Part shown: positions 14,414 to 22,193 of the stretch, one piece after another
Layout of the letters: every line of letters begins with the position of its first letter
Position numbering within the stretch: position 1 is the first letter of the stretch
Origin: Anaerolineae bacterium
GTDB lineage: Bacteria > Chloroflexota > Anaerolineae > Promineifilales > Promineifilaceae
DNA: 38,736 nt
Assembly: GCA_015486215.1 (NCBI GenBank)
Contig: WFSA01000220.1
Span: 1-38,736, forward strand
Direction: 5' to 3'
Notes under the pieces: generated by a model
Databases searched by the model: none
What the model was told of the DNA's origin: nothing
Seen by the model: the letters and a program-made list of their open reading frames with translations, nothing else
Program-made: the position numbers and the translations under genes

Positions 14414-17374
14414 ATGGATAACGCTTTATTACAAACGGCCGTTTGGCCGTTATTCGATACCCTTCACGAAGGTGTACTTGTTGCTGATCAGCAGGGGGAT
14501 GTGCTGTATGTTAATCCCGTTGTCGCCGTATTGACGGGTATTGAACTGCCGATTACCTTAGCTGACTCTCCTTTAGCTGACTCACCTGATTGGAAATCTT
14601 TATTATCTCCTCCCTTTTCCCTTTTGTTGCGAACTGAAAATGGTATTTTTCGTATTGATGCACACGTGCATCTAAATGATCTTGTACAAATTCAGATTTC
14701 TCCTGATACAGAATCTGTCAACCGTGATTTAGAGATATTACTGAAAGCAAATCAAACCATTTCAGGGATATTAGATACAAAAAGAGTGCTGGCCTTAATG
14801 GGACAGCAATTGATGGAAACCGTTCATGGGGATAGATATGATATTTATCAGTGGAAACGGCAGCAAGATGAATTGATGCTGTTGCGCTCTATGGCAGCGG
14901 ATGGCAAAGAGACAACTACCGCTGACAGGTCCGTTCCTTTATCCCCCGACAACCCTATTTATGACAGTATTCAGGAACAAGCTGTCATTATTTCCCAAAC
15001 AGATAATAGTATCATCTTTCCCATTATCACATCAGGAGAGCCATATGGTGTGGTGGTGGTTTTTGTGGACGATACCACCTTTGCAGTCAATGATAATAAT
15101 ATACGATTACTCTCGGCTCTCTCTAATCAAGCGAATACGGCATTGGAGACAGCCCTCATTTTTGAGGATATTTTTGATCGTGAACGTTTTTATAATGCGT
15201 TAGGACGCGTTCATTTAGCGATCAATTTTACATTAGGCGAGCAGAGGATTCTGTCGTTGATAAGCGGCGAAAGCTTGCAAGTTTTTAATGTTGATGGAGC
15301 GTATATTTGGCAAGTTGTCGATGATAAACTGATCGGTGCGGCGGCTCATGGGCATGGTGCTGATGATTTCATTGGCTCTTCGCTTGCATTGTCTGACGAT
15401 AATACGTTTATTGCCTCTATTGTACAAACAGGGACACCTAATTATATAAATCATTTTAGTTGTGATGATCAATGTGGCAATGGATTCCCCTTACCAGAGA
15501 AGATTAAATCTGTTCTAGCCATTCCATTTGAGCAAGATGAACAGATAATGTCGGTTCTCGCTTTGGTTGATACGAATAATTCAGATCGTTTTGGTGAGGC
15601 AGACCTCACACGAGCGATGACATTTGGGATGCAAGTTGCCATTTCTTTGCAAAATGTGCATCTTTTCAAACAATTGCATGACTTGAACGCTGATTTGGAT
15701 GCACGAGTTGCACGGCGTACTGCTGAATTGAATCAGGAAAGCGGCCGATTTAAGACATTATTAAATATCACGGCCAGATTATCAGACACATTAGACGAAA
15801 ACTTAGTCTCTACTCGTGCATTAGAAATGGTTAGTGCGATGGCAAATGCTACGCATGGGGTGATTTTGCTGCTGGACCCGATACGGGGCAATTTAATGGT
15901 GAAGGCTGCCGTCGGCACATATCGCACGAAGGGTACGGCCGTGTGGGACGAACCTGTCTCTACACAGAATAGATTACCAGAAGCGGTGATGAGAACACAA
16001 ACGGCCGTTATCATCTCCGATGCTACAGAAGACCCCCGTTGGCAAAACCCATTACCTGATGACAATTTAACTTCTGTCATGGCCGCTCCGCTCGTTTCCA
16101 ATGAAGAAGCGATTGGCGTGTTAATGCTATTCCATCCAGAACCATCTATGTTTACGTCGCAACAGGCAGAACTAGTCGAAGCGGCCGCAACTCAAGTTGC
16201 TATTGCCATCAGCAACGCGAGCCTGTATCGCTTTATCCGCGAACAAGCGGAGAGAATGGGAACCTTGTTGCAAGCAGAGACGGTCGAAGCGGCAAAACAA
16301 CGCGCTATTTTAGAAAGTATTGCCGATGGTGTCGTCGTCGCTGATGAAGATGGCGCGATTACATTGGCAAACACAACAGCCGTTGCTATTCTAGGCATTC
16401 CCCAGAACCAATTACTCTCCAAGAAATTAGGCAACCTGATCGGTATTTACGGCAGTTTTCGTGATGAATGGTTCCACGCCATTGAAGGATGGCGCGACCA
16501 TGCGGAAAATATCCGTATTGGCACCTTTGTACGTAAACAGTTTGAAATCAGCGGCAAGGTCATCCTTGTCCACCTTTCTCCTGTTTTAGTACAAGGACAG
16601 TATGTAGGTACAGTTTCCATCTTCCGTGACATCACCAAAGAAGTTGAAGTAGACCGATTAAAAACAAACTTCATCTCCACCGTTTCGCACGAATTGCGTA
16701 CACCGATGACTTCCATCAAAGGATACGCCGATCTATTGTTGATGGGCGTTGCCGGTGAGTTAAACGATGGCATAACCGAACATCTAAACATCATCAAAGC
16801 ACATTCCGAGCGTATGGAGATGCTTGTTAACGATTTATTAGATATTTCTGAAATCGGCTCAGGGAAAATGGTATTACAGTCAAAACCTCTTGATATTAGC
16901 GACCTTATCATCGCAACAGTAGATGTGTATCTAGGTGACCGTATTCTCCATGAGAACAAACAATTAACTGTTAAGAGCAATATCACCGCCCCATTACCGT
17001 TCATTCGCGCTGATTCTAAGCGAATTACTCAAATACTGACGAACCTGATTGATAATGCGTTCAACTATACACCAGAACATGGCACAATCTCGGTCAGTGC
17101 ATTTAGTACAAATGATCATGTAACCATCATTATTAAAGATAGCGGCATCGGAATTGCGAAAGATGATTTAGAAAGCATCTTTGATAGATTCTTCCGTTCT
17201 GATAAAGCCGACGTACAGAAAATTTCAGGTACAGGATTGGGATTATCCATCGTACATACATTAGTAGAAATGCACGATGGTAAGATAGATCTGGATAGTG
17301 TAGAACAGGAAGGAACAACTGTTACACTCACTTTCCCCATCATTGACAAGAAGGCCAATCACTTAACCCCTTAG
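14414..17374 (+). CDS. Hybrid-sensing histidine kinase (PAS-GAF-GAF-coil-GAF-PAS-HisKA-HATPase)
   Basis: A 986-residue soluble histidine kinase; no membrane helix is evident. Domains: PAS ~10-95, GAF ~115-250, GAF ~260-415, a coiled coil ~415-445 ('LHDLNADLDARVARRTAELN'), GAF ~450-605 and PAS ~630-745. Then comes HisKA with His759 in 'STVSHELRTPMTS', and an ATPase domain with N box 'LTNLIDNAFNYTP', G1 'DSGIGI', F box 'FDRFF' and G2 'GTGLGLS'. It autophosphorylates and should pass phosphate to the REC proteins on either side (13476, 17801). A GGGGAG site precedes the start at a longish spacing. No transmembrane sensor is present, so the signals are cytosolic. Confidence 0.94.
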   Translation: MDNALLQTAVWPLFDTLHEGVLVADQQGDVLYVNPVVAVLTGIELPITLADSPLADSPDWKSLLSPPFSLLLRTENGIFRIDAHVHLNDLVQIQISPDTESVNRDLEILLKANQTISGILDTKRVLALMGQQLMETVHGDRYDIYQWKRQQDELMLLRSMAADGKETTTADRSVPLSPDNPIYDSIQEQAVIISQTDNSIIFPIITSGEPYGVVVVFVDDTTFAVNDNNIRLLSALSNQANTALETALIFEDIFDRERFYNALGRVHLAINFTLGEQRILSLISGESLQVFNVDGAYIWQVVDDKLIGAAAHGHGADDFIGSSLALSDDNTFIASIVQTGTPNYINHFSCDDQCGNGFPLPEKIKSVLAIPFEQDEQIMSVLALVDTNNSDRFGEADLTRAMTFGMQVAISLQNVHLFKQLHDLNADLDARVARRTAELNQESGRFKTLLNITARLSDTLDENLVSTRALEMVSAMANATHGVILLLDPIRGNLMVKAAVGTYRTKGTAVWDEPVSTQNRLPEAVMRTQTAVIISDATEDPRWQNPLPDDNLTSVMAAPLVSNEEAIGVLMLFHPEPSMFTSQQAELVEAAATQVAIAISNASLYRFIREQAERMGTLLQAETVEAAKQRAILESIADGVVVADEDGAITLANTTAVAILGIPQNQLLSKKLGNLIGIYGSFRDEWFHAIEGWRDHAENIRIGTFVRKQFEISGKVILVHLSPVLVQGQYVGTVSIFRDITKEVEVDRLKTNFISTVSHELRTPMTSIKGYADLLLMGVAGELNDGITEHLNIIKAHSERMEMLVNDLLDISEIGSGKMVLQSKPLDISDLIIATVDVYLGDRILHENKQLTVKSNITAPLPFIRADSKRITQILTNLIDNAFNYTPEHGTISVSAFSTNDHVTIIIKDSGIGIAKDDLESIFDRFFRSDKADVQKISGTGLGLSIVHTLVEMHDGKIDLDSVEQEGTTVTLTFPIIDKKANHLTP

Positions 17375-17390
17375 TACCTTATCAGCGATA

Positions 17391-17470
17391 TTCTTGTACC
17401 ATGTACAAGAAATTGTTCGCAGATCTCGCAGATTGAAAGTTTTTATCTGCGTCAATCTGCGAAATCTACG
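17391..17470. repeat. Two hairpins after the kinase gene
   Basis: TTCTTGTAC-CAT-GTACAAGAA (17391-17411) directly follows the kinase stop. Next comes an imperfect inverted repeat CGCAGATCTCGCAGATT (17418-17434) / AATCTGCGAAATCTACG (17454-17470). The first could end transcription, although no T-tract follows. Confidence 0.5.
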
Positions 17471-17498
17471 GATTGTTCTTTTCTGGTTTATCCAGATT

Positions 17499-17729
17499 AG
17501 GAATGAGGATTAAATAAAACCAGAAACTTCCATCTGTCATTCCCGTGAAGACTTGATAAATTTTCCTAATGATACTCGTGTAAAATAAAGTGCTGATGAA
17601 ATTTGTCAAGTCTTGTCCACGATTTATTGAGAAGATACATTTAAATTTAGAAATGGCCTAAAAGAGTTTACCCTCACGAAGGTGGGGGCGGGAATGACAA
17701 CTTTGGTAGTTAAATAAGCCCTCGTTCCT
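17499..17729. repeat. Repeat family C copy C2, mosaic with A and G fragments
   Basis: Starts AGGAATGAGGATTAAAT and ends CTCGTTCCT like C1. Its centre has been replaced. At GAAGACTTGA it passes into a 5'-truncated MITE A (17549-17638). That joins the right end of repeat G (ATTTAAATTTAGAAATGGCC), which then returns to C at CCTAAAAGAG. The joints fall in short shared words, suggesting recombination or gap repair between repeats. Confidence 0.7.
17549..17638 (+). repeat. MITE family A fragment A4 (left end missing)
   Basis: Matches A2 from AGACTTGA to the intact right end TTGAGAAGATAC; the left ~22 bp are absent. Embedded in C2. Confidence 0.8.
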
Positions 17730-17800
17730 TAATGATTCTGTGGTGAATTGTTATAGAGGCTGAGTAGGTATATATATACAGTTAATGTAGCGTATAGATT

Positions 17801-18166
17801 ATGGCAAAAATTCTAATTGCGGAAGACGATAGAGATATACGAGGATTGGTTGTCTTGGCACTCGGTTATAGCGGATTCGAGGTCATAGATGTGATTGATG
17901 GCAGCTATGCTATTGAAAAGGCAACTGAAGAAAAGTATGACTGCATCTTGCTGGATGTGAATATGCCGCATACAAATGGATACACTGCGTGCCGTGAGAT
18001 ACGTCAAAATGGGATGAATCAAGATACCCCAATTTTTATTTTATCCGCTGCAGAGCAAGAAGAGGAGCGCATAAAAGGAATGGATGCAGGCGCAAATGGA
18101 TATATATTAAAACCATTTGCACCATCTATGCTAGTAAAAAAGATAAATGAGATAGTAGGTAGTTAA
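17801..18166 (+). CDS. Single-domain response regulator
   Basis: A 121-residue stand-alone REC domain: acidic pair EDD at 8-10, phospho-acceptor Asp52 in 'ILLDVNMPHTNGY', Ser82 and Lys104 in 'YILKPF'. There is no output domain, so it works by protein contact or as a phosphate relay, likely with the kinase encoded upstream beyond repeat C2. The hydrolase gene follows after 63 nt. Confidence 0.92.
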   Translation: MAKILIAEDDRDIRGLVVLALGYSGFEVIDVIDGSYAIEKATEEKYDCILLDVNMPHTNGYTACREIRQNGMNQDTPIFILSAAEQEEERIKGMDAGANGYILKPFAPSMLVKKINEIVGS

Positions 18167-18229
18167 GAAAATATATGATAGTTGATAGATAGTTGATAGC
18201 ATACAATAGATCAAGGTTGAAGCGAGTAA

Positions 18230-19030
18230 ATGAGCATTACGACAGTTAGTAATCAACTTATTCATTATGAAGCATTGGGTCGGGGACGGCCGTTACTCTT
18301 CATTCATGGATGGGTCGGGTCATGGCGATATTGGTGGCCTTCCATGCAAGCTATGTCGTCACGCCACCGCTCATTTGCTTTCGACTTATGGGGCTTTGGC
18401 GATTCCAGCAAAGCGACTGATAAATATACCCTTGATGCATATGTTGAGATGATCGACCAATTTGTTGAGCGGCTCGGCATTGCCAGCCCCTTTGATATTG
18501 TCGGGCATTCATTAGGCGCAGTCATTGGCTTAGCCTACACTATGAAACATTCAGATAATGTTCGTCGATTAGCTGCAATCTCTATGCCCTTGCGAGGATC
18601 ATATATACACGAGCATCTAAGCCATAATGATCCAGTGACCTTTGCCAACAAATATCTAGGTAAAGAAAATGGCAGTTTCCCAGAAATAAACAACGAATTA
18701 CGAAAAACAGATCCTAGTGCGATGAATAAGCTCGCTATTGAGTTGCGTAATCAGGATTTCATGAACAAGATCGGTCAATGTACTTGCCCTTTGTTGATGG
18801 TTAATGGCGCACGGGACTCTATTATTACGCCGCCGCAGGGTGAAAAGCAGTATTTAGAAGAAGGAATGGGCGATAATCAACATATCGTGGAACTCGATAA
18901 TAGTGATTATTTTCCGATGCTGCAAGAGAAAGCAAAATTTAACCGCTTATTACTCGATTTTACATCGGCCGCTGATAATAGTAAGACGAAAATTGCCCCC
19001 AAACAGTATTGGCAGCGTCGCGTACGGTAA
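18230..19030 (+). CDS. Alpha/beta hydrolase paralogue with incomplete catalytic triad
   Basis: A 266-residue paralogue of the 9242 hydrolase, sharing 'LGRGRP', 'HGW' (26-28), 'WGFGDS' and the elbow GHSLG (Ser94). Asp196 in 'NGARDSIITPP' matches the acid residue. The base is missing: where the paralogue has 'HSRHFPM', this protein has 'NSDYFPM', so both candidate histidines are replaced (Asn224, Tyr227). It may therefore be a non-catalytic binding or signalling protein. It follows the single REC gene closely and precedes moaA by 294 nt; that gap shows no gene and no clear terminator. Confidence 0.88.
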   Translation: MSITTVSNQLIHYEALGRGRPLLFIHGWVGSWRYWWPSMQAMSSRHRSFAFDLWGFGDSSKATDKYTLDAYVEMIDQFVERLGIASPFDIVGHSLGAVIGLAYTMKHSDNVRRLAAISMPLRGSYIHEHLSHNDPVTFANKYLGKENGSFPEINNELRKTDPSAMNKLAIELRNQDFMNKIGQCTCPLLMVNGARDSIITPPQGEKQYLEEGMGDNQHIVELDNSDYFPMLQEKAKFNRLLLDFTSAADNSKTKIAPKQYWQRRVR

Positions 19031-19324
19031 CGATAATACGGAAGAAGAATTCCATAACCCTGAATATCTTCCCCTTATTCCCATACAAATTTTATTATTT
19101 TTGATTTTTGAGGAATTTTGCGGTTTCACAGGCCAAGCTATTCGCTTGTTCGACAAAAACGCAGAAAGCTCTCTTTATTTGCGGCATTACAATCCTTGTT
19201 TTGCCAGCTTCCCACATTTTGTTGTAATTGATTATTCCCCAAAAAACAAGCAAAGTTACCCAGTGTAATCAGCATAATCGGTGTTCTATCTTTTAGTTAA
19301 GGGAGTGATCGTTTACATTTTATT

Positions 19325-20305
19325 ATGGTATCAGATCGTTTTGGACGTACAATTAATTATCTTCGCATCTCTCTAACTGACAGATGTAATTTGCGCTGTG
19401 TCTACTGTATGTCAGAAGACATCACTTTTCGCCCCAACGCTGAATTGCTTCAAGATAATGAAATCATTCGTTTGGTTAAAATTTTCGCTACATTGGGATT
19501 TTATAAATTCCGTTTAACGGGCGGGGAGCCGACTATTCGGCATAATGTGGTAGATATTGTGAGCCGTATTGCCCAGACGGAAGGGGTAGAAACGGTGGCA
19601 ATGACTACGAATGGATTATTGTTGGATGAGTTAGCACGGCCGTTGGCCGCGGCTGGCTTACAGCGTGCCAATATCAGTATCGATACCATCGATCCTGATA
19701 AGTTCAAAAAATTGACCCGATGGGGACGTGTTGAACAAGTGTGGGAAGGTATTCGTGCTGCGGAAGAGGCGGGGATAGAGGTTAAGTTGAACGCGGTTGT
19801 GGTTAGAAATTATAATGATAAGCAAGATGTGGTCGACTTGGCACGTTTGACATTGGAACATGGATGGCAGGTTCGTTTTATTGAGATGATGCCTTTTGGC
19901 GACGTGGCTGATTTTCAACAATCTGGCACAGTGAGCCAAAAAGAGTTGATGGAGACAATAACGGCCGACTTGGGGAGTTTAACGGCCGTCAACGACGGCA
20001 CACTTGATGGTGAAGCCCAACTGTATACATTGGATAATGCTCCCGGAACGATTGGCTTTATCAGCTCCGTTACTCAACCATTTTGTGCCAGCTGCACACG
20101 GGTAAGATTGACTGCCGACGGCCGTCTACGGCTTTGTTTATTGCGCGAAAAAGAGCTAGACCTGCTTACCCCCATACGTAACGGCGCGACCGATGCCGAA
20201 CTTACAGGAGTCATCACTGAAGCAATCTGGTGGAAACCGTGGGGACACAAACTAGATAAAGACGTTATCCCCCTTAATCGCGGCATGTCTGAAATCGGTG
20301 GTTAG
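19325..20305 (+). CDS. moaA: GTP 3',8-cyclase MoaA
   Basis: A 326-residue radical SAM enzyme of molybdenum cofactor synthesis, making 3',8-cyclo-7,8-dihydro-GTP from GTP. The N-terminal [4Fe-4S] motif is Cys21-x3-Cys25-x2-Cys28 ('CNLRCVYC'). 'RLTGGEPTIR' is the SAM-binding GGE region. The C-terminal cluster is Cys254-x2-Cys257-x13-Cys271. The protein ends in Gly-Gly, as MoaA must for activity. Length is normal. No moaC, moaB or other moa genes are in the window. The 294-nt leader is long enough for regulation, but I could not recognise a Moco riboswitch. No clear Shine-Dalgarno precedes ATG 19325. Confidence 0.96.
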   Translation: MVSDRFGRTINYLRISLTDRCNLRCVYCMSEDITFRPNAELLQDNEIIRLVKIFATLGFYKFRLTGGEPTIRHNVVDIVSRIAQTEGVETVAMTTNGLLLDELARPLAAAGLQRANISIDTIDPDKFKKLTRWGRVEQVWEGIRAAEEAGIEVKLNAVVVRNYNDKQDVVDLARLTLEHGWQVRFIEMMPFGDVADFQQSGTVSQKELMETITADLGSLTAVNDGTLDGEAQLYTLDNAPGTIGFISSVTQPFCASCTRVRLTADGRLRLCLLREKELDLLTPIRNGATDAELTGVITEAIWWKPWGHKLDKDVIPLNRGMSEIGG

Positions 20306-20329
20306 ACAGGAACAACACGCATAAAAATA

Positions 20330-20384
20330 GCTGATAAAGCCTCTTGTTCCCATGTAGAATGTCAGAACAAGAGGCCTTATCAGC
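20330..20384. terminator. Bidirectional hairpin between moaA and the TPR gene
   Basis: A 20-nt arm beginning GCTGATAA pairs with its near-complement ending TTATCAGC across a 15-nt loop, with one mismatch pair. It sits between convergent genes. A second, smaller repeat (CCTATCAG 20408-20415 / CTGATAGG 20451-20458) follows. Confidence 0.55.
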
Positions 20385-20463
20385 CATGTACCTAAATTTT
20401 ATCTATTCCTATCAGTGAAAGTAGCGCAATCCGTTTCCAACTCCTCTTTCCTGATAGGTCAGT

Positions 20464-21549
20464 TTAGCCGCTTAACGCCTCGCGTATACCATCTGCATAA
20501 GCCGCATTCTTACCCGCTATTTTTAATACACGTTTAGCCTTATCTAGTTGATTCTGCTTTCTATATAACAAGCCCAAGCTAAAATATGCAGCCGGCAATG
20601 TTAAGCCGCCGCCGATAGCACGCTCATAACACCCAATCGCATTCTTTACCTGTCCGCGGGATTCATAATCCATCGCCTGCCCAATCAAAGCATCACGCTC
20701 CAACTTACTCAAACTGCCTTCGTCATCCTCATCCCCTTCGTCACGGAAAATCTCTTCAGCAAGATGTTCCTGCGCCAATTTATGAGCATCCTCTAGGGCC
20801 GACGCTTTTTGTGAAGATTGTTTTACAGGTTGACGCTCTGCTTCAAAAGCACGTGCCATCTGTCGTACCATCGCGGGTAAATCTTCTTCATCCGTTTTTA
20901 CCGCTTCTTTCTCAACGACTGGTTCCTCTTCTTCCTCTTCTTCGCGGTTATACTCATCCGCTCCCTTGCGAATGAGGCTGATAGCGGTGATAACATCAGG
21001 ACTGTCGGGGTCTAAGCGTAACGCCGCCCGGCACATTTTTAATGCTTTCTTATCTTCATTCCGCATCTGCAAAATGCGGGCAATTGCCAGATATTCACGA
21101 ACCGCGTCACGGATATTTTCTTGTCGTTGGTACACCATCGCTAAACGGCGGTGCGGCCCTAATAGGGATGATTCAAGCCGTACAGCACGCTGCCAATGGC
21201 TGACCGCATTATCCAGCTTCCGTTGACGGAAGAACACTTCGCCAACAGCCATATAGGTGCGTGCTGCCTCGCTCAGTCGTCCAAGCCGCTCCTGCATATC
21301 GGCTACTTTTTGCAGATAGCTGACATCCCCCTTTGAATAACGTGCCGCTAATTTATAACATTCCAACGCCCGATCAAGCTGCTTTAAGCCAAAACAGGCT
21401 TGACCTAAACCATCATATGCGGGTGCAGATTTGGCAAATTCAGAGATTGCCACACGGTAAACACCAAATGCTTTTTTCCATTGCTCGTCTTCCAAATAGA
21501 TAGAGCCTTTTTTGAGTGCTTTTTCATACCTTGCGCGATTTTTAGCCAC
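20464..21549 (-). CDS. TPR-repeat protein
   Basis: A 361-residue cytosolic protein from GTG 21549, which has AAAGGAG at the right distance. The frame stays open further upstream, but that part translates MITE A5 and is unlikely to be native. At least five tetratricopeptide units are visible around residues 20-190 (for example 'AYDGLGQACFGLKQLDRALECYKLAAR' in two halves and 'AVSHWQRAVRLE'), plus two near the C-terminus ('YFSLGLLYRKQNQLDKAKRV'). A Glu/Lys-rich low-complexity segment (~200-280) divides them. TPR proteins act as protein-binding scaffolds; the partner is unknown. A MITE-borne promoter-like pair lies upstream. Confidence 0.9.
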   Translation of the reverse strand: MAKNRARYEKALKKGSIYLEDEQWKKAFGVYRVAISEFAKSAPAYDGLGQACFGLKQLDRALECYKLAARYSKGDVSYLQKVADMQERLGRLSEAARTYMAVGEVFFRQRKLDNAVSHWQRAVRLESSLLGPHRRLAMVYQRQENIRDAVREYLAIARILQMRNEDKKALKMCRAALRLDPDSPDVITAISLIRKGADEYNREEEEEEEPVVEKEAVKTDEEDLPAMVRQMARAFEAERQPVKQSSQKASALEDAHKLAQEHLAEEIFRDEGDEDDEGSLSKLERDALIGQAMDYESRGQVKNAIGCYERAIGGGLTLPAAYFSLGLLYRKQNQLDKAKRVLKIAGKNAAYADGIREALSG

Positions 21550-21621
21550 TAGCTTACTCCTTTGGGTAACAATAATGGATGCAAGAACTAAACCGCTTGA
21601 TTTTAGCTCTATGCTCTGTTG

Positions 21622-21733
21622 GTATCTTCTCAGTATTCTGGGAAGACTTGACAAATTTTCCTAATGATACTCGTGTAAAATAAAGTGCTGATAAAATTTG
21701 TCAAGTCTTGTCCACGATTTATTGAGAAGATAC
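21622..21733 (+). mobile_element. MITE family A, copy A5 with perfect 8-bp TSD
   Basis: A full-length 112-bp copy. Flanked by perfect CTCTGTTG duplications (21614-21621 and 21734-21741). It lies 72 bp upstream of the TPR start. On the minus strand it has TTGACA (21704-21699), 16 nt, TATTTT (21682-21677) facing the TPR gene. Confidence 0.93.
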
Positions 21734-21932
21734 CTCTGTTGCTACTATGATAAATGAAAATGATTACCCTTGATTTCTTAGAAGATAAATAAACCTACGA
21801 ATTCTACATAACTATAATTTGCCCATTATAACATACCATAACGAGAGATTATAATTAGAAATGGGGGAAACGGTAGCAGACTGGATGAATGACGGGAAAC
21901 GGCCGGTTTTCCGTTGCCAAGTAACAATTGCC

Positions 21933-22183
21933 GTAACTACTCAGCCTATCAATTATTTCACCACAAAGAAGCAAGGTATCTTCTCAATAAAGTGGGGACA
22001 TGAGTGCAGCTGATTTGGAAAAGAACAGATTGACTCGACTGACGCAATTTGCTCCTTTCTTAATTTGTTGTACTCACCCCGAAATATTGAGATGTTACGA
22101 AGCAAAGATCACAGAGAAAATCTTAAAAAACTTTATGTTCTTCGTGTCTTTGTGGTTAATTTGGACAAGGGCTGAGTAGTTAC
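21933..22183. mobile_element. Element E, copy E1 (IS66-like ends), carrying MITE B3
   Basis: Inverted ends GTAACTACTCAGCC. Perfect 8-bp duplications CAATTGCC (21925-21932, 22184-22191). About 120 bp when B3 is removed. Ends starting GTAA and 8-bp duplications are features of IS66-family elements (known), so E may be mobilised by an IS66-type transposase (inference). Other E ends: 35181-35224 and about 30260-30273. Confidence 0.88.
21976..22098. mobile_element. MITE family B, copy B3, nested in element E1
   Basis: 123 bp, from GTATCTTCTCAATA to a decayed end TTGAGATGTTAC. The flanks GAAGCAAG / GAAGCAAA match at 7 of 8 positions. It inserted into E1 after E1 had arrived. Confidence 0.87.
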
Positions 22184-22193
22184 CAATTGCCAA

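Noticed and set aside
19031-19324. Molybdenum cofactor riboswitch ahead of moaA
   Set aside because: The leader is long enough, but I could not find the conserved Moco RNA elements by eye; a covariance-model search would decide.
21550-21654. TPR protein extended into MITE A5
   Set aside because: The open frame is accidental read-through of the MITE end; GTG 21549 has AAAGGAG in place.
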